64,000 nt of DNA from Desulfobacteraceae bacterium (GCA_014237395.1 JABZFP010000037.1:18649-82648); one strand, 5' to 3'. Shown: positions 43,758 to 53,034, counted from the first letter of the stretch. Numbers and translations: made by a program. Notes: generated by a model from the sequence alone, not told the origin.

Positions 43758-45077
43758 CTAATGAAACAAGGCCGTCAATTCAGCTTCGCTTTCGAGAAAC
43801 GAAACGGTCGGTTCAACATCCTGACGCAAGTAGGCATTGATCGGTTTCACCATCCGGATGGCGTAATCGATATCCGGATTGCTCCCGGCGGCATAGGCCC
43901 CGATATTGATCAGATCTTCGGCTTTGCGATAGGTTGCCAGCACGGATTTGAATTTGCGGGCACAGTCGCGATGGCGTTCTTCGACAATGTCATCCATGAC
44001 GCGGCTGATGCTGCGGGATACGTCGATCGCCGGATAATGACCCTGCATGGCCAACTCCCGCGTCAGCACAATATGCCCGTCCAGAATGGATCGGATGGCA
44101 TCCGCAATCGGCTCGTTCGTGTCATCCCCTTCCACCAGAACCGTATACAGACCGGTTATCGAACCGCGCGTGGCGGAGGTGCCGGCCCGCTCCAGGAGTT
44201 TGGGCAATAAGGTAAATACCGAAGGGGTATAGCCTTTGGTGGTCGGCGGTTCCCCCAGGGCGAGTCCGATTTCGCGCTGGGCCATGGCAAAACGGGTCAC
44301 GGAATCCATCATCAAATTGACCTTGAGTCCCTGGTCTCGGAAATATTCCGCCACGGCCGTGGCAATGAAAGCGCCCCGCATCCGAATCAAGGGCAAGTGG
44401 TCCGATGTCGCGACCACGATGACGGATCGCTGCAAGCCGTCTTCACCCAACTGTTTTTCGATGAAATCATTGAGCTCGCGGCCACGTTCGCCAATGAGTG
44501 CGATCACGTTGACGTCCGCATCGGTCTTTTTGGCGATCATTCCCAGCAATACGCTTTTCCCGACCCCGGATCCGGCAAATATGCCCATCCGCTGACCGCA
44601 GCCAACGGTGAGCAGCCCATTGATGGCCCGGATGCCCAAGTCCAGCGGTTCACTGATGCGCCGTCTTTTCAGGGGGTTTATCGGTGTGGCATAGATCGGA
44701 TATTGCACCTTGGAATGGATGGGGCCTTTGCCATCGATGGGATTTCCAATGCCGTCAATGATTCTTCCCAGCAAATGATTGCCAACCGGGACATACGCCT
44801 GGGTTTGACGCGCCACCACGCGACTCCCCGGACCGATGCCCTGGATTTCCTTCAGCGGCATCAACAGGACCCGATTGTCCTTGAATCCCATGACCTCGGC
44901 CGGGAACTTGCGACTGCCGTCCTTATCGTAAATATCGCAGACCGTTCCCATGCGGCACTCGGGTCCGACGGACTCCACCATGAACCCCACCACGCGGCTG
45001 ACTTTACCGTGAACTTGCATGGGACGGCAGTTTTCAAGACAGGTGTGGAATCGATCCAGATTAATAAAAGGTTCCAT
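43758..45077 (-). CDS. fliI: Flagellum-specific ATPase FliI
   Basis: 439 aa. F1-beta-like ATPase of the flagellar export apparatus. The Walker A motif is in 'GIFAGSGVGKSVLLGM', Walker B in 'VNLMMDSVTRFAMAQREIGLALGEPPTTKGYTPSVF', a FliI signature. Full length. It lies between fliH, its regulator, and fliJ. Confidence 0.97.
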   Translation of the reverse strand: MEPFINLDRFHTCLENCRPMQVHGKVSRVVGFMVESVGPECRMGTVCDIYDKDGSRKFPAEVMGFKDNRVLLMPLKEIQGIGPGSRVVARQTQAYVPVGNHLLGRIIDGIGNPIDGKGPIHSKVQYPIYATPINPLKRRRISEPLDLGIRAINGLLTVGCGQRMGIFAGSGVGKSVLLGMIAKKTDADVNVIALIGERGRELNDFIEKQLGEDGLQRSVIVVATSDHLPLIRMRGAFIATAVAEYFRDQGLKVNLMMDSVTRFAMAQREIGLALGEPPTTKGYTPSVFTLLPKLLERAGTSATRGSITGLYTVLVEGDDTNEPIADAIRSILDGHIVLTRELAMQGHYPAIDVSRSISRVMDDIVEERHRDCARKFKSVLATYRKAEDLINIGAYAAGSNPDIDYAIRMVKPINAYLRQDVEPTVSFLESEAELTALFH

Positions 45078-45088
45078 TTCCGACTTTT

Positions 45089-45814
45089 CTATGGCTGCGC
45101 CTGCGTATTCCGCATTTCAGCCCGAAAGGCTTCTTCGACGGTGCGGAGTTGTTCCTCGATGCGGGCATCAATTTCCCCGTATTCGGTTTGGATGTAGCAA
45201 CCGCCGCAATCGATGCCAGTGTCTTCCTCAAAGTGAATCGTGTCCAGGTGATCCATTACGGAGGATAGTGTTTCACCGGCCGCGCGAATTTTTTTCAAAT
45301 CATCCGGGTTGAGGCGAATGGAGATTTTTCCGGGGTCATCCAATTGGGTCATGGCTTCCTGCACCACGCACACAATCGTATCTTTGGAAACCGTCAGTTC
45401 ATGGCGAACCACTTTACGGGCGACATGCAGGGCCAGTTCCACCACTTCCTGCTCCAGATGCCGTCGAATTTTCTGGCGCACGCCATCGAGCTCGGCCAAG
45501 GTTGTTTCCAACGCGGTCAGGAGCGGTGCCGTTTGCTGCTGGGCCGCTAATCGGCCATCCTGCTCGCCTTTGGCAAATCCCTGTTCATAGGCTTGACGTT
45601 CCATCTCCGCCCGCTGTACCGATGGGTCATGGTCGGGGGAAGACGACGGCGCACCAGACGGACGGCCTTGTCGGTCGGTTTTTCCGGCAGCATCCGCGGC
45701 AGAGCGCGCCGATGTGCCGCTGCCCCCCGCATTCGATACCGGAATGTTGGGGAAATAGTGCAACCGGAACGTATTGGCCTGCTCCGTATTCGAGCTTTTG
45801 ATGATTTTACGCAA
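45089..45814 (-). CDS. fliH: Flagellar assembly protein FliH
   Basis: 241 aa. A disordered N-terminus, an Ala/Gln-rich helix ('RQAYEQGFAKGEQDGRLAAQQQTAPLLTALETTLAELDGVRQKI' region with GxxxG-like spacing), and the FliH/YscL C-terminal domain ('VVELALHVARKVVRHELTVSKDTIVCVVQEAMTQL...ISIRLNPDDL'). The start is TTG, overlapping the end of fliG by 8 bp, which suggests reinitiation after fliG. Negative regulator and pilot of FliI. Confidence 0.88.
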   Translation of the reverse strand: MRKIIKSSNTEQANTFRLHYFPNIPVSNAGGSGTSARSAADAAGKTDRQGRPSGAPSSSPDHDPSVQRAEMERQAYEQGFAKGEQDGRLAAQQQTAPLLTALETTLAELDGVRQKIRRHLEQEVVELALHVARKVVRHELTVSKDTIVCVVQEAMTQLDDPGKISIRLNPDDLKKIRAAGETLSSVMDHLDTIHFEEDTGIDCGGCYIQTEYGEIDARIEEQLRTVEEAFRAEMRNTQAQP

Positions 45815-46781
45815 CGAGCGCCTCGCCTCGACGACCGCTGATGATCAATTCGCCCTTGAATTCCATATCCTGGATCAATCCGGTAATTTTCTGTTGCGCG
45901 GCGGATACGTCGTTCATACGTACCGGACCCATATCCGCAATTTCCTCACGGAGCATGTCACCGGCGCGCGCCGACATATTATGGAAGACCTTTTCCTTGA
46001 CCTCATCCGAGGCGGCCTTGAGGGCCACCGCCAACTCGGACGTCTCCACTTTTCGCAGCAGTTTCTGAAAGCCCTTGTCATCCACCAGCACGATGTCTTC
46101 AAAGACGAACATCTTCTGTTTGATCTGAGCCGCCAGTTCGGGATCCTGCTCCTCGATTTCCCCCATGATCAATTCGCTGGACATTTCGTCGGCCAGGTTG
46201 AGGATTTCGGCCAGCCGATCGACGCCACCCGTGTCATGGGTTTGGGAACTTTCCTTATTACTGAGAATGCTTTCGATCACCCGGTTGATCTCATCCACCA
46301 TGCCGCTGTTGACTTTGGTGAGCTTGGCAATTCGGAGGGCCACGTCGGTTTTAACCTCATCCGGCAGCCGCGACATGACGTCACTGGCGGTTTCGGTCTT
46401 GGCATGCACGAGAATGATGGCAATGGTCTGGGGATGCTCGTTTTCCACCAGTTTGAACAACCGTTCCGGATCGAGTTTGGTGATCGCCGCAAGATTGGAA
46501 CCGCCGGACTTCATCTTTTCCGTTTGTTTGCCATTCGTGGGCGACGTTCCGGATGCGGCGCTACCGGGCAACTGGTTTTGCCGTTTGAGGTTTTCATAAA
46601 ATTCCTCGGCAATTTTTTCGACCAGATCCGGTGAAACATTTCCCAACTGGTCCATCTGGGCCGCAACGGCTTTTTTTTCGTCGTCCGACAGACTGTTCAT
46701 GATGATTTGAGATGTGTCCGGGCCCAGGGACCGGACCAGAATCGCAGTTTTCAGTGAACCTGGGAGATTTCGCGCATCCAT
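45807..46781 (-). CDS. fliG: Flagellar motor switch protein FliG
   Basis: 324 aa. Torque-generating C-ring protein. The middle domain carries the EHPQT motif (VENEHPQTIAIIL), and the C-terminal domain has the charged helix region 'LLRKVETSELAVALKAASDEVKEKVFHNMSARAGDMLREEI' that meets the stator. The N-terminal FliF-binding domain is present. Full length, 32 bp after fliF. Confidence 0.97.
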   Translation of the reverse strand: MDARNLPGSLKTAILVRSLGPDTSQIIMNSLSDDEKKAVAAQMDQLGNVSPDLVEKIAEEFYENLKRQNQLPGSAASGTSPTNGKQTEKMKSGGSNLAAITKLDPERLFKLVENEHPQTIAIILVHAKTETASDVMSRLPDEVKTDVALRIAKLTKVNSGMVDEINRVIESILSNKESSQTHDTGGVDRLAEILNLADEMSSELIMGEIEEQDPELAAQIKQKMFVFEDIVLVDDKGFQKLLRKVETSELAVALKAASDEVKEKVFHNMSARAGDMLREEIADMGPVRMNDVSAAQQKITGLIQDMEFKGELIISGRRGEALVA

Positions 46782-46813
46782 ATCAGCAACTCACATCGTT
46801 TGGTCGGTTGAAA

Positions 46814-48424
46814 TTACTGTTCCTTGATCCATTGTTTCATGACGCCGACAGAACTTTGATTGTCGTTCGCTATCATCTGCCGAACCTGGTCCCTGAAGGG
46901 CAGGCGCTGGGAGCTCTGGGAATATTCGCGCTCCAGCTCGCTGACGGTTTTGGGCAGTTGCCGAATAATTTCCCCTCCTCCTGCCGGTTCCGAGGTCAGC
47001 CAGCGCACCACGGGGCGGACCAGGAAAATAAAGCTGAAGATGACAAAAAGAGCCAGCAGCAGATATTCAAAGACGAATTTGAACTGGCGGAGGGTGTCCA
47101 GCCAACTGCCGGCTGGTTCCATATCGTCGGTGCTGTCCAGTTTGGCCGTTTCAAAGGGGATGTTCTCGATTTCCACTGTGTCGCCGCGGGTGGTATCAAA
47201 ATTGATGGCGCTTTTAACGATTTTTTCGAACTGGGCCATTTCTTCGGGACTGCGGGGGGTATACTGCCATTCCGTCTTGCCCTTTTTTTTCGGAATCATC
47301 TCGTAATTGCCGTCCACGATCACGGCCGCCGACACCCGGCGCATGGTTCCGGAAGGCATGACCTTGCGGCTGACGACCTTCCCGATTTCATAATTTTTCG
47401 TCTGGTCCTGCTTGCGAAACATCGCTTCATTCTGGTTGGTTGACATTCCCGGATTGGCGCTGTCGATACCGGTACTGTTCGGCTGGACATTCGATCCCAC
47501 CCCGGGAATCCCCATGGCGGCATTGCGTGCGCTGCTGGTGGATTCGTCATGGATCTGTTCGCTGCGAACCACCTGATTGTCCGGCAGGTACATTTCTTCG
47601 GTCTGTTCATGGCGCATGAAATCCAGGTCGCAGGATACGCGAACGATGGCTTTGTTGGGGCCGAGGACTTCCTCCAGCATCGTCTTGATGCGACTCTCGA
47701 GATTGGTTTCCATTTTCCGCTGATACATGAACTGATCAGTGCTCATGGCGGCTGCGGAAGCGTCGTCTTCTTTACCGGCAAGCAGTTTGCCGCGGTTGTC
47801 AACCACGGTGACATTCTCGGTTTGCAGCCCTGAAATACTCGACGATACCAAGTGAATGATGCCCTGGATTTGCCCCTGGCCGAGCCGTTTTCCCGGCCTG
47901 AGCTTCAGGACGACCGATGCGCTGGCGGGTGTCTCCTCCTGGATAAACAACGTCTGGGCGGACATGACGATATGTACCCGGGAGCTTTCGATTTCATCGA
48001 TCTGATTGATGGTTCGCGACAATTCACCCTGGAGAGCGCGCTGGTAATTGACGTTTTGCATGAATTCGGTCATGCCGAGTTTGGCATTGTCGAAGACCTC
48101 GAAGCCGATCCCCGACCCCTGCGGCAGGCCTTTGGAGGCCATGGCCATGCGCAGCTCATAGACCTTTTCGGCCGGCACTTCGATGACCGTGCCCCCTGCC
48201 GTAACCCGATAGGGCACCTTTTGACTTTTCAGCTCGTCCACGATCTGACCGGCATCGTCCATCGACAAGTCGGCATACAGCCGCTGGAAGTCCGGACGGC
48301 CGCTCCATTGGACCAGGTAGGTCAAGCCACCCACCGTCAATCCGATGACGACCAGGAGGCTGATCTTCTTTCGCAATGTCATGCCGGCCAATGCCGTACC
48401 GATTTGTCCGAAAAACTTATCCAT
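46814..48424 (-). CDS. fliF: Flagellar MS-ring protein FliF
   Basis: 536 aa. Membrane helix 1 at ~21-38 and helix 2 at ~450-470, with two periplasmic ring-building motifs between ('YADLSMDDAGQIVDELKSQKVPYRV', 'VHIVMSAQTLFIQEETPASASVVLKLRPGK'). The C-terminal cytoplasmic tail binds FliG, encoded next. Full family length. Confidence 0.97.
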   Translation of the reverse strand: MDKFFGQIGTALAGMTLRKKISLLVVIGLTVGGLTYLVQWSGRPDFQRLYADLSMDDAGQIVDELKSQKVPYRVTAGGTVIEVPAEKVYELRMAMASKGLPQGSGIGFEVFDNAKLGMTEFMQNVNYQRALQGELSRTINQIDEIESSRVHIVMSAQTLFIQEETPASASVVLKLRPGKRLGQGQIQGIIHLVSSSISGLQTENVTVVDNRGKLLAGKEDDASAAAMSTDQFMYQRKMETNLESRIKTMLEEVLGPNKAIVRVSCDLDFMRHEQTEEMYLPDNQVVRSEQIHDESTSSARNAAMGIPGVGSNVQPNSTGIDSANPGMSTNQNEAMFRKQDQTKNYEIGKVVSRKVMPSGTMRRVSAAVIVDGNYEMIPKKKGKTEWQYTPRSPEEMAQFEKIVKSAINFDTTRGDTVEIENIPFETAKLDSTDDMEPAGSWLDTLRQFKFVFEYLLLALFVIFSFIFLVRPVVRWLTSEPAGGGEIIRQLPKTVSELEREYSQSSQRLPFRDQVRQMIANDNQSSVGVMKQWIKEQ

Positions 48425-48447
48425 GAATGGCGCTCCCTTTTAAACGA

Positions 48448-48750
48448 CTAGATCTGCATGCGCATGACGGTTTCATAAGCCGATACCACCTTGTTTCGAA
48501 TCTGCATCAGAAGCTGGAATGAGACATCGGCCTTCTGCAGCGCGATCATGGTGTTGTGAACATCCTGGCTGCGGCCGGCGGTGAGCGCCTCCACGGCCTG
48601 GTCGGCCTCGTGGTGCAACTGGTTGACCTCGCTGACGGCCCCTTTGAGAAAATTTCCGAACCCCTTCGCAGCATCCGCGGCCGAAGATCGCGTGCCGGCC
48701 TGGGGTGTCGTCAATTGTCCGGCGATCCCATTAATATGCATATCGGTCAT
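48448..48750 (-). CDS. fliE: Flagellar hook-basal body protein FliE
   Basis: 100 aa. Conserved 'GFGNFLKGAVSEVNQLHHEADQAVEALTAG' and 'VHNTMIALQKADVSFQLLMQIRNKVVSAYETVMRMQI', the FliE core that links MS ring and rod. An alternative ATG lies three codons in. It lies between flgC and fliF. Confidence 0.95.
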   Translation of the reverse strand: MTDMHINGIAGQLTTPQAGTRSSAADAAKGFGNFLKGAVSEVNQLHHEADQAVEALTAGRSQDVHNTMIALQKADVSFQLLMQIRNKVVSAYETVMRMQI

Positions 48751-48753
48751 GCC

Positions 48754-49194
48754 TTACCTCCCGATTTCAAGTGCTTTCATCACCATGTTCTTGGTGGCTT
48801 TGACCGCCGCGACATTGGCCTCATAACTGCGGGACGCCGACACCAGGTTGACCATCTCCTCGGTCACGCTGATATTCGGCAATGAAATGAATCCCGTCTC
48901 GTCGGCGTCCGGGTGGTCCGGTTCATATTTACGGATCGGGTCCCGGCCGTCCTTGATGATGTCCACCGTGCGAACTTCTACGACACCGCCCTCCTGCTGT
49001 GCCTTGAGCATATCGTGAAAGGTTGCATTGTCCGGTGATTCGGCCGCAAAAATAGGCTCGCGCCGCTGGTAGGGCCCGCCTTCGGGCGTGCGCGTCGTAT
49101 GCATATTGGCCAAGTTGTTGGCAATCAGCCTCATCCGGACGCGCTGGGCTGACAATCCGGACGCGCTGGCCTGCAGAGCATCAAGAAACCCCAT
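48754..49194 (-). CDS. flgC: Flagellar basal-body rod protein FlgC
   Basis: 146 aa. N-terminal 'SASGLSAQRVRMRLIANNLANMHTTRTPEGGPYQRREPIF' and C-terminal 'ISVTEEMVNLVSASRSYEANVAAVKATKNMVMKALEIG'. Exact family length. It lies between flgB and fliE with 2-3 bp gaps. Confidence 0.97.
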   Translation of the reverse strand: MGFLDALQASASGLSAQRVRMRLIANNLANMHTTRTPEGGPYQRREPIFAAESPDNATFHDMLKAQQEGGVVEVRTVDIIKDGRDPIRKYEPDHPDADETGFISLPNISVTEEMVNLVSASRSYEANVAAVKATKNMVMKALEIGR

Positions 49195-49196
49195 GA

Positions 49197-49613
49197 TTAT
49201 TGCCCTCCTTTGATCACGTCTTTGAGCAGTTTAAATTTATTGGAAATGATCCGCGTGGTGGTATTGTACTTCAACGTGTTTTCGGCCAGGTTGGCCATTT
49301 CCGTGTCCAATTCCACGGTGTTGCCATCGCCCCGCAGGGAGAGGTCGTTGCTTTCCACCCGCGCGACACGCCCCGACTCCAAGCTCTTGCCGGTGGTGTT
49401 CAGATGACCCACCTGCGTTCGGGTCATGGTCAACCGCGGCCCGCCTTGCGCGGCATCCTGTAGCTTTTCATCCACCATCATTTTAAAGGCCTTGTAGCGC
49501 GGCGTATCCATATTGGCGATATTGGAAACAATCAGCTTCTGGTTCATGGAACGCAAATTCAACGATCGTTCCAGCGATGTCATGGTTTTATCGAAGATAA
49601 AATTCGTTTTCAT
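49197..49613 (-). CDS. flgB: Flagellar basal-body rod protein FlgB
   Basis: 138 aa. N-terminal 'LNLRSMNQKLIVSNIANMDTPRYKAFKM' and C-terminal 'VELDTEMANLAENTLKYNTTTRIISNKFKLLKDVI' are FlgB signatures. Its ATG overlaps the TGA of the upstream response regulator (TGATG), so the activator and the first rod gene are translationally linked. Confidence 0.96.
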   Translation of the reverse strand: MKTNFIFDKTMTSLERSLNLRSMNQKLIVSNIANMDTPRYKAFKMMVDEKLQDAAQGGPRLTMTRTQVGHLNTTGKSLESGRVARVESNDLSLRGDGNTVELDTEMANLAENTLKYNTTTRIISNKFKLLKDVIKGGQ

Positions 49614-51022
49614 CAGGAGGCTTCCCTTTCCATCTGGGAATCCGTTCGATTCCGGTATTCATTGAGTTTGTTGCGCAGGGTGCGGACGCTGATGCCCAGC
49701 ATTTTGGCGGCCCGTTCACGGTGATCGTTGACTTCGTGAAGCGTTTGCTTGATCAAAACCTCTTCGACGGCCTTTACGGATAGTCCCGGTCGAATCGCCA
49801 GCGTTGTTGGGTCAGGTGTGGTGCCTGGTTGCGCTGTGTCTTCGCCGTCAGGCGACGGGGGTAGCGTCCCCATCAGCACTGCGCGCTCGATATAATTTTC
49901 CAGCTCGCGGATATTGCCTTTCCAAAAACACGCCTCAAGTTGGTCCATCGTGGCCGTATCGATGTCGATCGTTTGCCGCTGATACAACGCGCTGTAGCGC
50001 TGCAAAAAATGGTCGATTAAAAGGGGAATGTCCTCATGCCGTTCCCTCAGCGGGGGAAGGTGAAGCGGGACGACATTGATGCGATAATAAAGATCTTCCC
50101 GCAGTTGGCCCTTCCGGACCTGGTCCGCCAAGTCTCGGTTGCTGATGGCAATCACCTGGGCGGCGAAAGAGACTTGCCGGTCGCCGCCTATCCGGTCGAT
50201 GCACCTTTCCTGCAGCACGCGCAGAAGCTTCGCCTGCAGGGTTAAGGGCATTTCACTGATTTCGTCCAGCACGAGGGTGCCGTTGCCTGCTTGTTCAAAC
50301 TTACCGATCTTGCGCTGGATCGCCCCCGTAAAAGCGCCTTTTTCGTAGCCGAACAATTCACTTTCCATCAATGTCTCGGGAAGCGCGGCACAGTTTACGG
50401 CGACATAGGGTGCCCCGGCCCGACCGGCGTGTTGATGGATATAGGATGCCAGCACTTCTTTGCCCGTGCCGCTTTCCCCCGTAATCAATACCGTGGCCTG
50501 GCTCCCGGCAACGGCACGCGCGGATTCCAAAATCTGTTTTACCGCGGGACAACCGGTAATAAACGGCTTGCTGCTGGCGTGAACACCGCTATCCGGGGAT
50601 GTCGGCGCGTATTGGCTGGACAAAAAACGCCGCACACAGGTTTCAATGGCTTCCGCACTGACAGGTTTCATGAGGTAGTCAGCCGCCCCTTCTTGCATGG
50701 CCGTAACCGCATGTTTAACCGAGGCGACCGCCGTCGTTATGACGACCGGCAGCTCCGCTGAATGCCGCCGCATCGCTTCCAGCAACTGCATCCCCTTTTT
50801 GCCGTCAACGTCACTGTCGATCAGTGCAAGCGCATACCGCTTATGAACCAGCATACGGAGCGCCGTTTCCCCGGTATCGATCCGATCCACCGATACCCCC
50901 TGCGTCCGTAGATGACGGATAACACCCGGCGCAATCGCCTCCTCACGCGCGACCATCAATATCGACGCGGGAGAAGAATCAGTCGCTTGGCATGCCGTTA
51001 TGTCGATGGCGGGCTGGCTCAT
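49613..51022 (-). CDS. Sigma-54-dependent flagellar response regulator (FlrC/FleR type)
   Basis: 469 aa. Receiver-like domain (~20-125), AAA+ domain (~155-380) with Walker A GESGTGKE and the sigma-54 contact loop GAFTGA, then a Fis-type helix-turn-helix (~430-460, 'RAAKMLGISVRTLRNKLNEYR'). The receiver keeps D69 (LIDSD), T96/T97 and K119, but the usual acidic pair reads A25-R26 (ILMVAREE), so normal Mg2+-dependent phosphorylation is doubtful. It is upstream of flgB and probably activates the TGGCAY-N5-TTGCW promoters found here. No dedicated sensor kinase is adjacent. Start: ATG; a TTG three codons earlier is possible. Confidence 0.93.
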   Translation of the reverse strand: MSQPAIDITACQATDSSPASILMVAREEAIAPGVIRHLRTQGVSVDRIDTGETALRMLVHKRYALALIDSDVDGKKGMQLLEAMRRHSAELPVVITTAVASVKHAVTAMQEGAADYLMKPVSAEAIETCVRRFLSSQYAPTSPDSGVHASSKPFITGCPAVKQILESARAVAGSQATVLITGESGTGKEVLASYIHQHAGRAGAPYVAVNCAALPETLMESELFGYEKGAFTGAIQRKIGKFEQAGNGTLVLDEISEMPLTLQAKLLRVLQERCIDRIGGDRQVSFAAQVIAISNRDLADQVRKGQLREDLYYRINVVPLHLPPLRERHEDIPLLIDHFLQRYSALYQRQTIDIDTATMDQLEACFWKGNIRELENYIERAVLMGTLPPSPDGEDTAQPGTTPDPTTLAIRPGLSVKAVEEVLIKQTLHEVNDHRERAAKMLGISVRTLRNKLNEYRNRTDSQMEREAS

Positions 51023-51118
51023 AGGGTCCAATGAAACGAAGTTCCACGTAATTTAGTATTCATACCAGTCAGTTATCCAATCTCACGCGCAATACGGGTT
51101 CAGAACGGGAACCATATC

Positions 51119-51134
51119 TGCAATCTATATGCCA
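51119..51134 (-). promoter_or_regulatory. Sigma-54 promoter of the regulator-flgB-fliE run
   Basis: Minus-strand TGGCAT-ATAGA-TTGCA with exact 10-nt GG-GC spacing. The start near 51108 is about 86 nt before the regulator ATG. Because the gene below is itself a sigma-54 activator, positive autoregulation is possible. Confidence 0.75.
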
Positions 51135-51389
51135 CCAACATCTGGGTTTTCCCTGTGACGTCGTCGACGAAATCGAAGGGTTTCGTTGACGGCTCTCAAG
51201 CCGTCATTTTCATCTTTTTTACTGTATTTTCTAATTGTTATATGGAAACGAAAAGATGCGAAGATGTTGCATGGCACCCGCATCGCCACCATGACGGGTG
51301 GCGCGGTGTTCGTCAAAAATAGATGCCCTTCGTCATCTCTTTGACGCCAAAATTGATGAGTTCGTAAAAAATCGCATAGGTAATCCTTT

Positions 51390-51461
51390 CGTCATCCCCG
51401 CGCAGGCGGGGATCCAGTTATTTCAATGGGGTCATAGACTCCCGCCTGCGCGGGAGTGACG
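51390..51461. repeat. REP-like palindromic element
   Basis: The arm 51390-51416 contains CCCGCGCAGGCGGG; the arm 51435-51461 contains its exact reverse complement CCCGCCTGCGCGGG. The ends CGTCA and TGACG are also complementary, separated by an 18-base AT-rich loop. It resembles the dispersed 'CCCGCGCAGGCGGG' palindromes of many bacterial genomes. Confidence 0.6.
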
Positions 51462-51666
51462 GCTTAAGGACTTTCTACGGGACCATCAAAATTGTTTTCC
51501 TCAAGATCCGTTGAAAGTTGGACGATAACACCATACGTCCGCGCTCTTCATGGGACTGGACATGTGGCAGCAGCGCAAATCAACCGCGGCGTTGCGGTTG
51601 ATTTCACCATAACGCTGGCCATGGCGATCGACGGAGGCCATTTAGAATCAGGAGGATTTTGACAGG

Positions 51667-52752
51667 ATGCTATTGAAACGTCGCAGGAATACCCAGGACG
51701 AAAACGTGGTGGATTTAAACAGCCGCCTCCAGGAAAGCGAAAACCGCGAAAGCGCATATGATACCGTCATTCGCACCCTCCTCGTCCTGGTAAAGGATTT
51801 CGCCATAGACATTGCCGAGTTAAAAACAGATCGGTTTTATGCCTCCATGGACACATTCAGCGAGAAATTCTTCGCCCAAAAGAAATCCAAACGCATCCTG
51901 CCCCACTTTGAAAAACAGAAACCGGTCATTTCCAGCTTTATCGACCAACAGAAAAAATATCTGGATGAACGGGAAGCCGAGCTGCGCAATATAATCGATT
52001 TGCTGACCCGGGCCATGGTTTCGGTGGATTCCGAAAACGATGCCTATCATCAGAAAATCCTGCGGCAGAGCGAAAAAATGGAACAGATTACCCGCCTCGA
52101 CGACATTCGAAAAATTAAAGCAGCGCTTGAAATAGAAGTCGCAACACTTCGGGAAACCGTGCGCAACAAGCAAGTCGGTGAACAGGCCCGAATCCAAAGC
52201 CTGTCGGGCCAGGTGAAGAGCTTGCGCCAGGAACTGGAAATGGCCAAGGAGGAATCCCAACGCGACGGATTGACCGGTATCTATAACCGCCGGGCCTTTG
52301 ACGACCATCTGCAGTCGTTGATGGAACGCAACCTGCTGCATCGCCAGGATTTCGCGATCCTGATCCTGGATATCGATGATTTCAAAGCCGTCAATGACAC
52401 CTATGGGCATCCGGTGGGCGATCGTGTTCTCCTGGCAATGGCGGAAACGTTTGGTCAAATGGTGCGCAGTGATGATTTTCTGGCGCGCTACGGTGGGGAG
52501 GAATTTGTCATCGTGCTGCCGGGCGCCTCGCGGCGCAATGCGGCCAAGAAGGGTAAACTGATCTGTAAAACCGTCCACAAGACCCGCTTTACCTTCGATC
52601 CGGATGACCGCCAGGCGCCGCTATCACTGACAGTCAGCATCGGGGCCACCGCTTATAAGAAAGGCGATACTGCCGCCAGCGTGCTGGCGCGCGCCGATCA
52701 GGCTCTCTATAAAGCCAAGCAGGCCGGTAAAAACGGTGTCATGACGTCGTGA
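51667..52752 (+). CDS. GGDEF diguanylate cyclase
   Basis: 361 aa. A long helical, coiled-coil-like N-terminal region (~1-190) of unknown function precedes a C-terminal GGDEF domain. The active site is GGEEF (276-280), and an inhibitory I-site RSDD (267-270) sits five residues before it, so the enzyme should make cyclic di-GMP and be product-inhibited. 'DGLTGIYNRRAFD' opens the domain. It is divergent from the flagellar regulator; no membrane segment. Confidence 0.92.
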   Translation: MLLKRRRNTQDENVVDLNSRLQESENRESAYDTVIRTLLVLVKDFAIDIAELKTDRFYASMDTFSEKFFAQKKSKRILPHFEKQKPVISSFIDQQKKYLDEREAELRNIIDLLTRAMVSVDSENDAYHQKILRQSEKMEQITRLDDIRKIKAALEIEVATLRETVRNKQVGEQARIQSLSGQVKSLRQELEMAKEESQRDGLTGIYNRRAFDDHLQSLMERNLLHRQDFAILILDIDDFKAVNDTYGHPVGDRVLLAMAETFGQMVRSDDFLARYGGEEFVIVLPGASRRNAAKKGKLICKTVHKTRFTFDPDDRQAPLSLTVSIGATAYKKGDTAASVLARADQALYKAKQAGKNGVMTS

Positions 52753-52843
52753 AACACGAGGCGCCATTAAGCGTTTCATGGTGCTCGATCCATTCGATCA
52801 AACCATACCCAGTGTTTCCATATATCAGCCGCCCGGCAGGGGC

Positions 52844-52880
52844 AAATTTTGCCGATTCAGCTGCTGAGCCGGCAAAATTT
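52844..52880 (+). terminator. Long hairpin downstream of the diguanylate cyclase gene
   Basis: AAATTTTGCCG (52844-52854) and CGGCAAAATTT (52870-52880) form a perfect 11-bp inverted repeat; inside, TCAG/CTGA can pair further. A short T/C run follows. It lies about 90 bases after the stop codon, so it may be a terminator; the left arm also overlaps the 13-mer repeat seen at 43252-43285. Confidence 0.5.
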
Positions 52881-52946
52881 TCTCCGGCGCATCCATCGCA
52901 ACCTTAATTTTGATTGATATTACAGCCGATTCGCACCCCTTTTATC

Positions 52947-52962
52947 TGGCATGGTGTTTGCT
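52947..52962 (+). promoter_or_regulatory. Sigma-54 promoter of the 151-aa protein and muramidase genes
   Basis: Plus-strand TGGCAT-GGTGT-TTGCT, with GG (52948-52949) and GC (52960-52961) 10 nt apart. The start is expected near 52973, giving a leader of about 60 nt. The boxes match those before fliL and the flgB run. Confidence 0.75.
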
Positions 52963-53034
52963 TTTCTATTGTTTAAAATCTAAGACGACAACGTTACGGA
53001 CGATGACAAGCCAATTATCCATAGAGAGGCGACG

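Larger units (their letters stand above)
51023..51666. other. Divergent intergenic region with promoter and palindrome
   Basis: 644 bases between the regulator (minus) and the diguanylate cyclase gene (plus). It holds the sigma-54 promoter at 51119-51134 and the palindromic element at 51390-51461. Short frames in it have no coding features. Confidence 0.5.

Noticed and set aside
51550..51575. Sigma-54-like TGGAC...GGCAGC ahead of the diguanylate cyclase gene
   Set aside because: GG-GC spacing fits, but neither box matches the consensus well enough.
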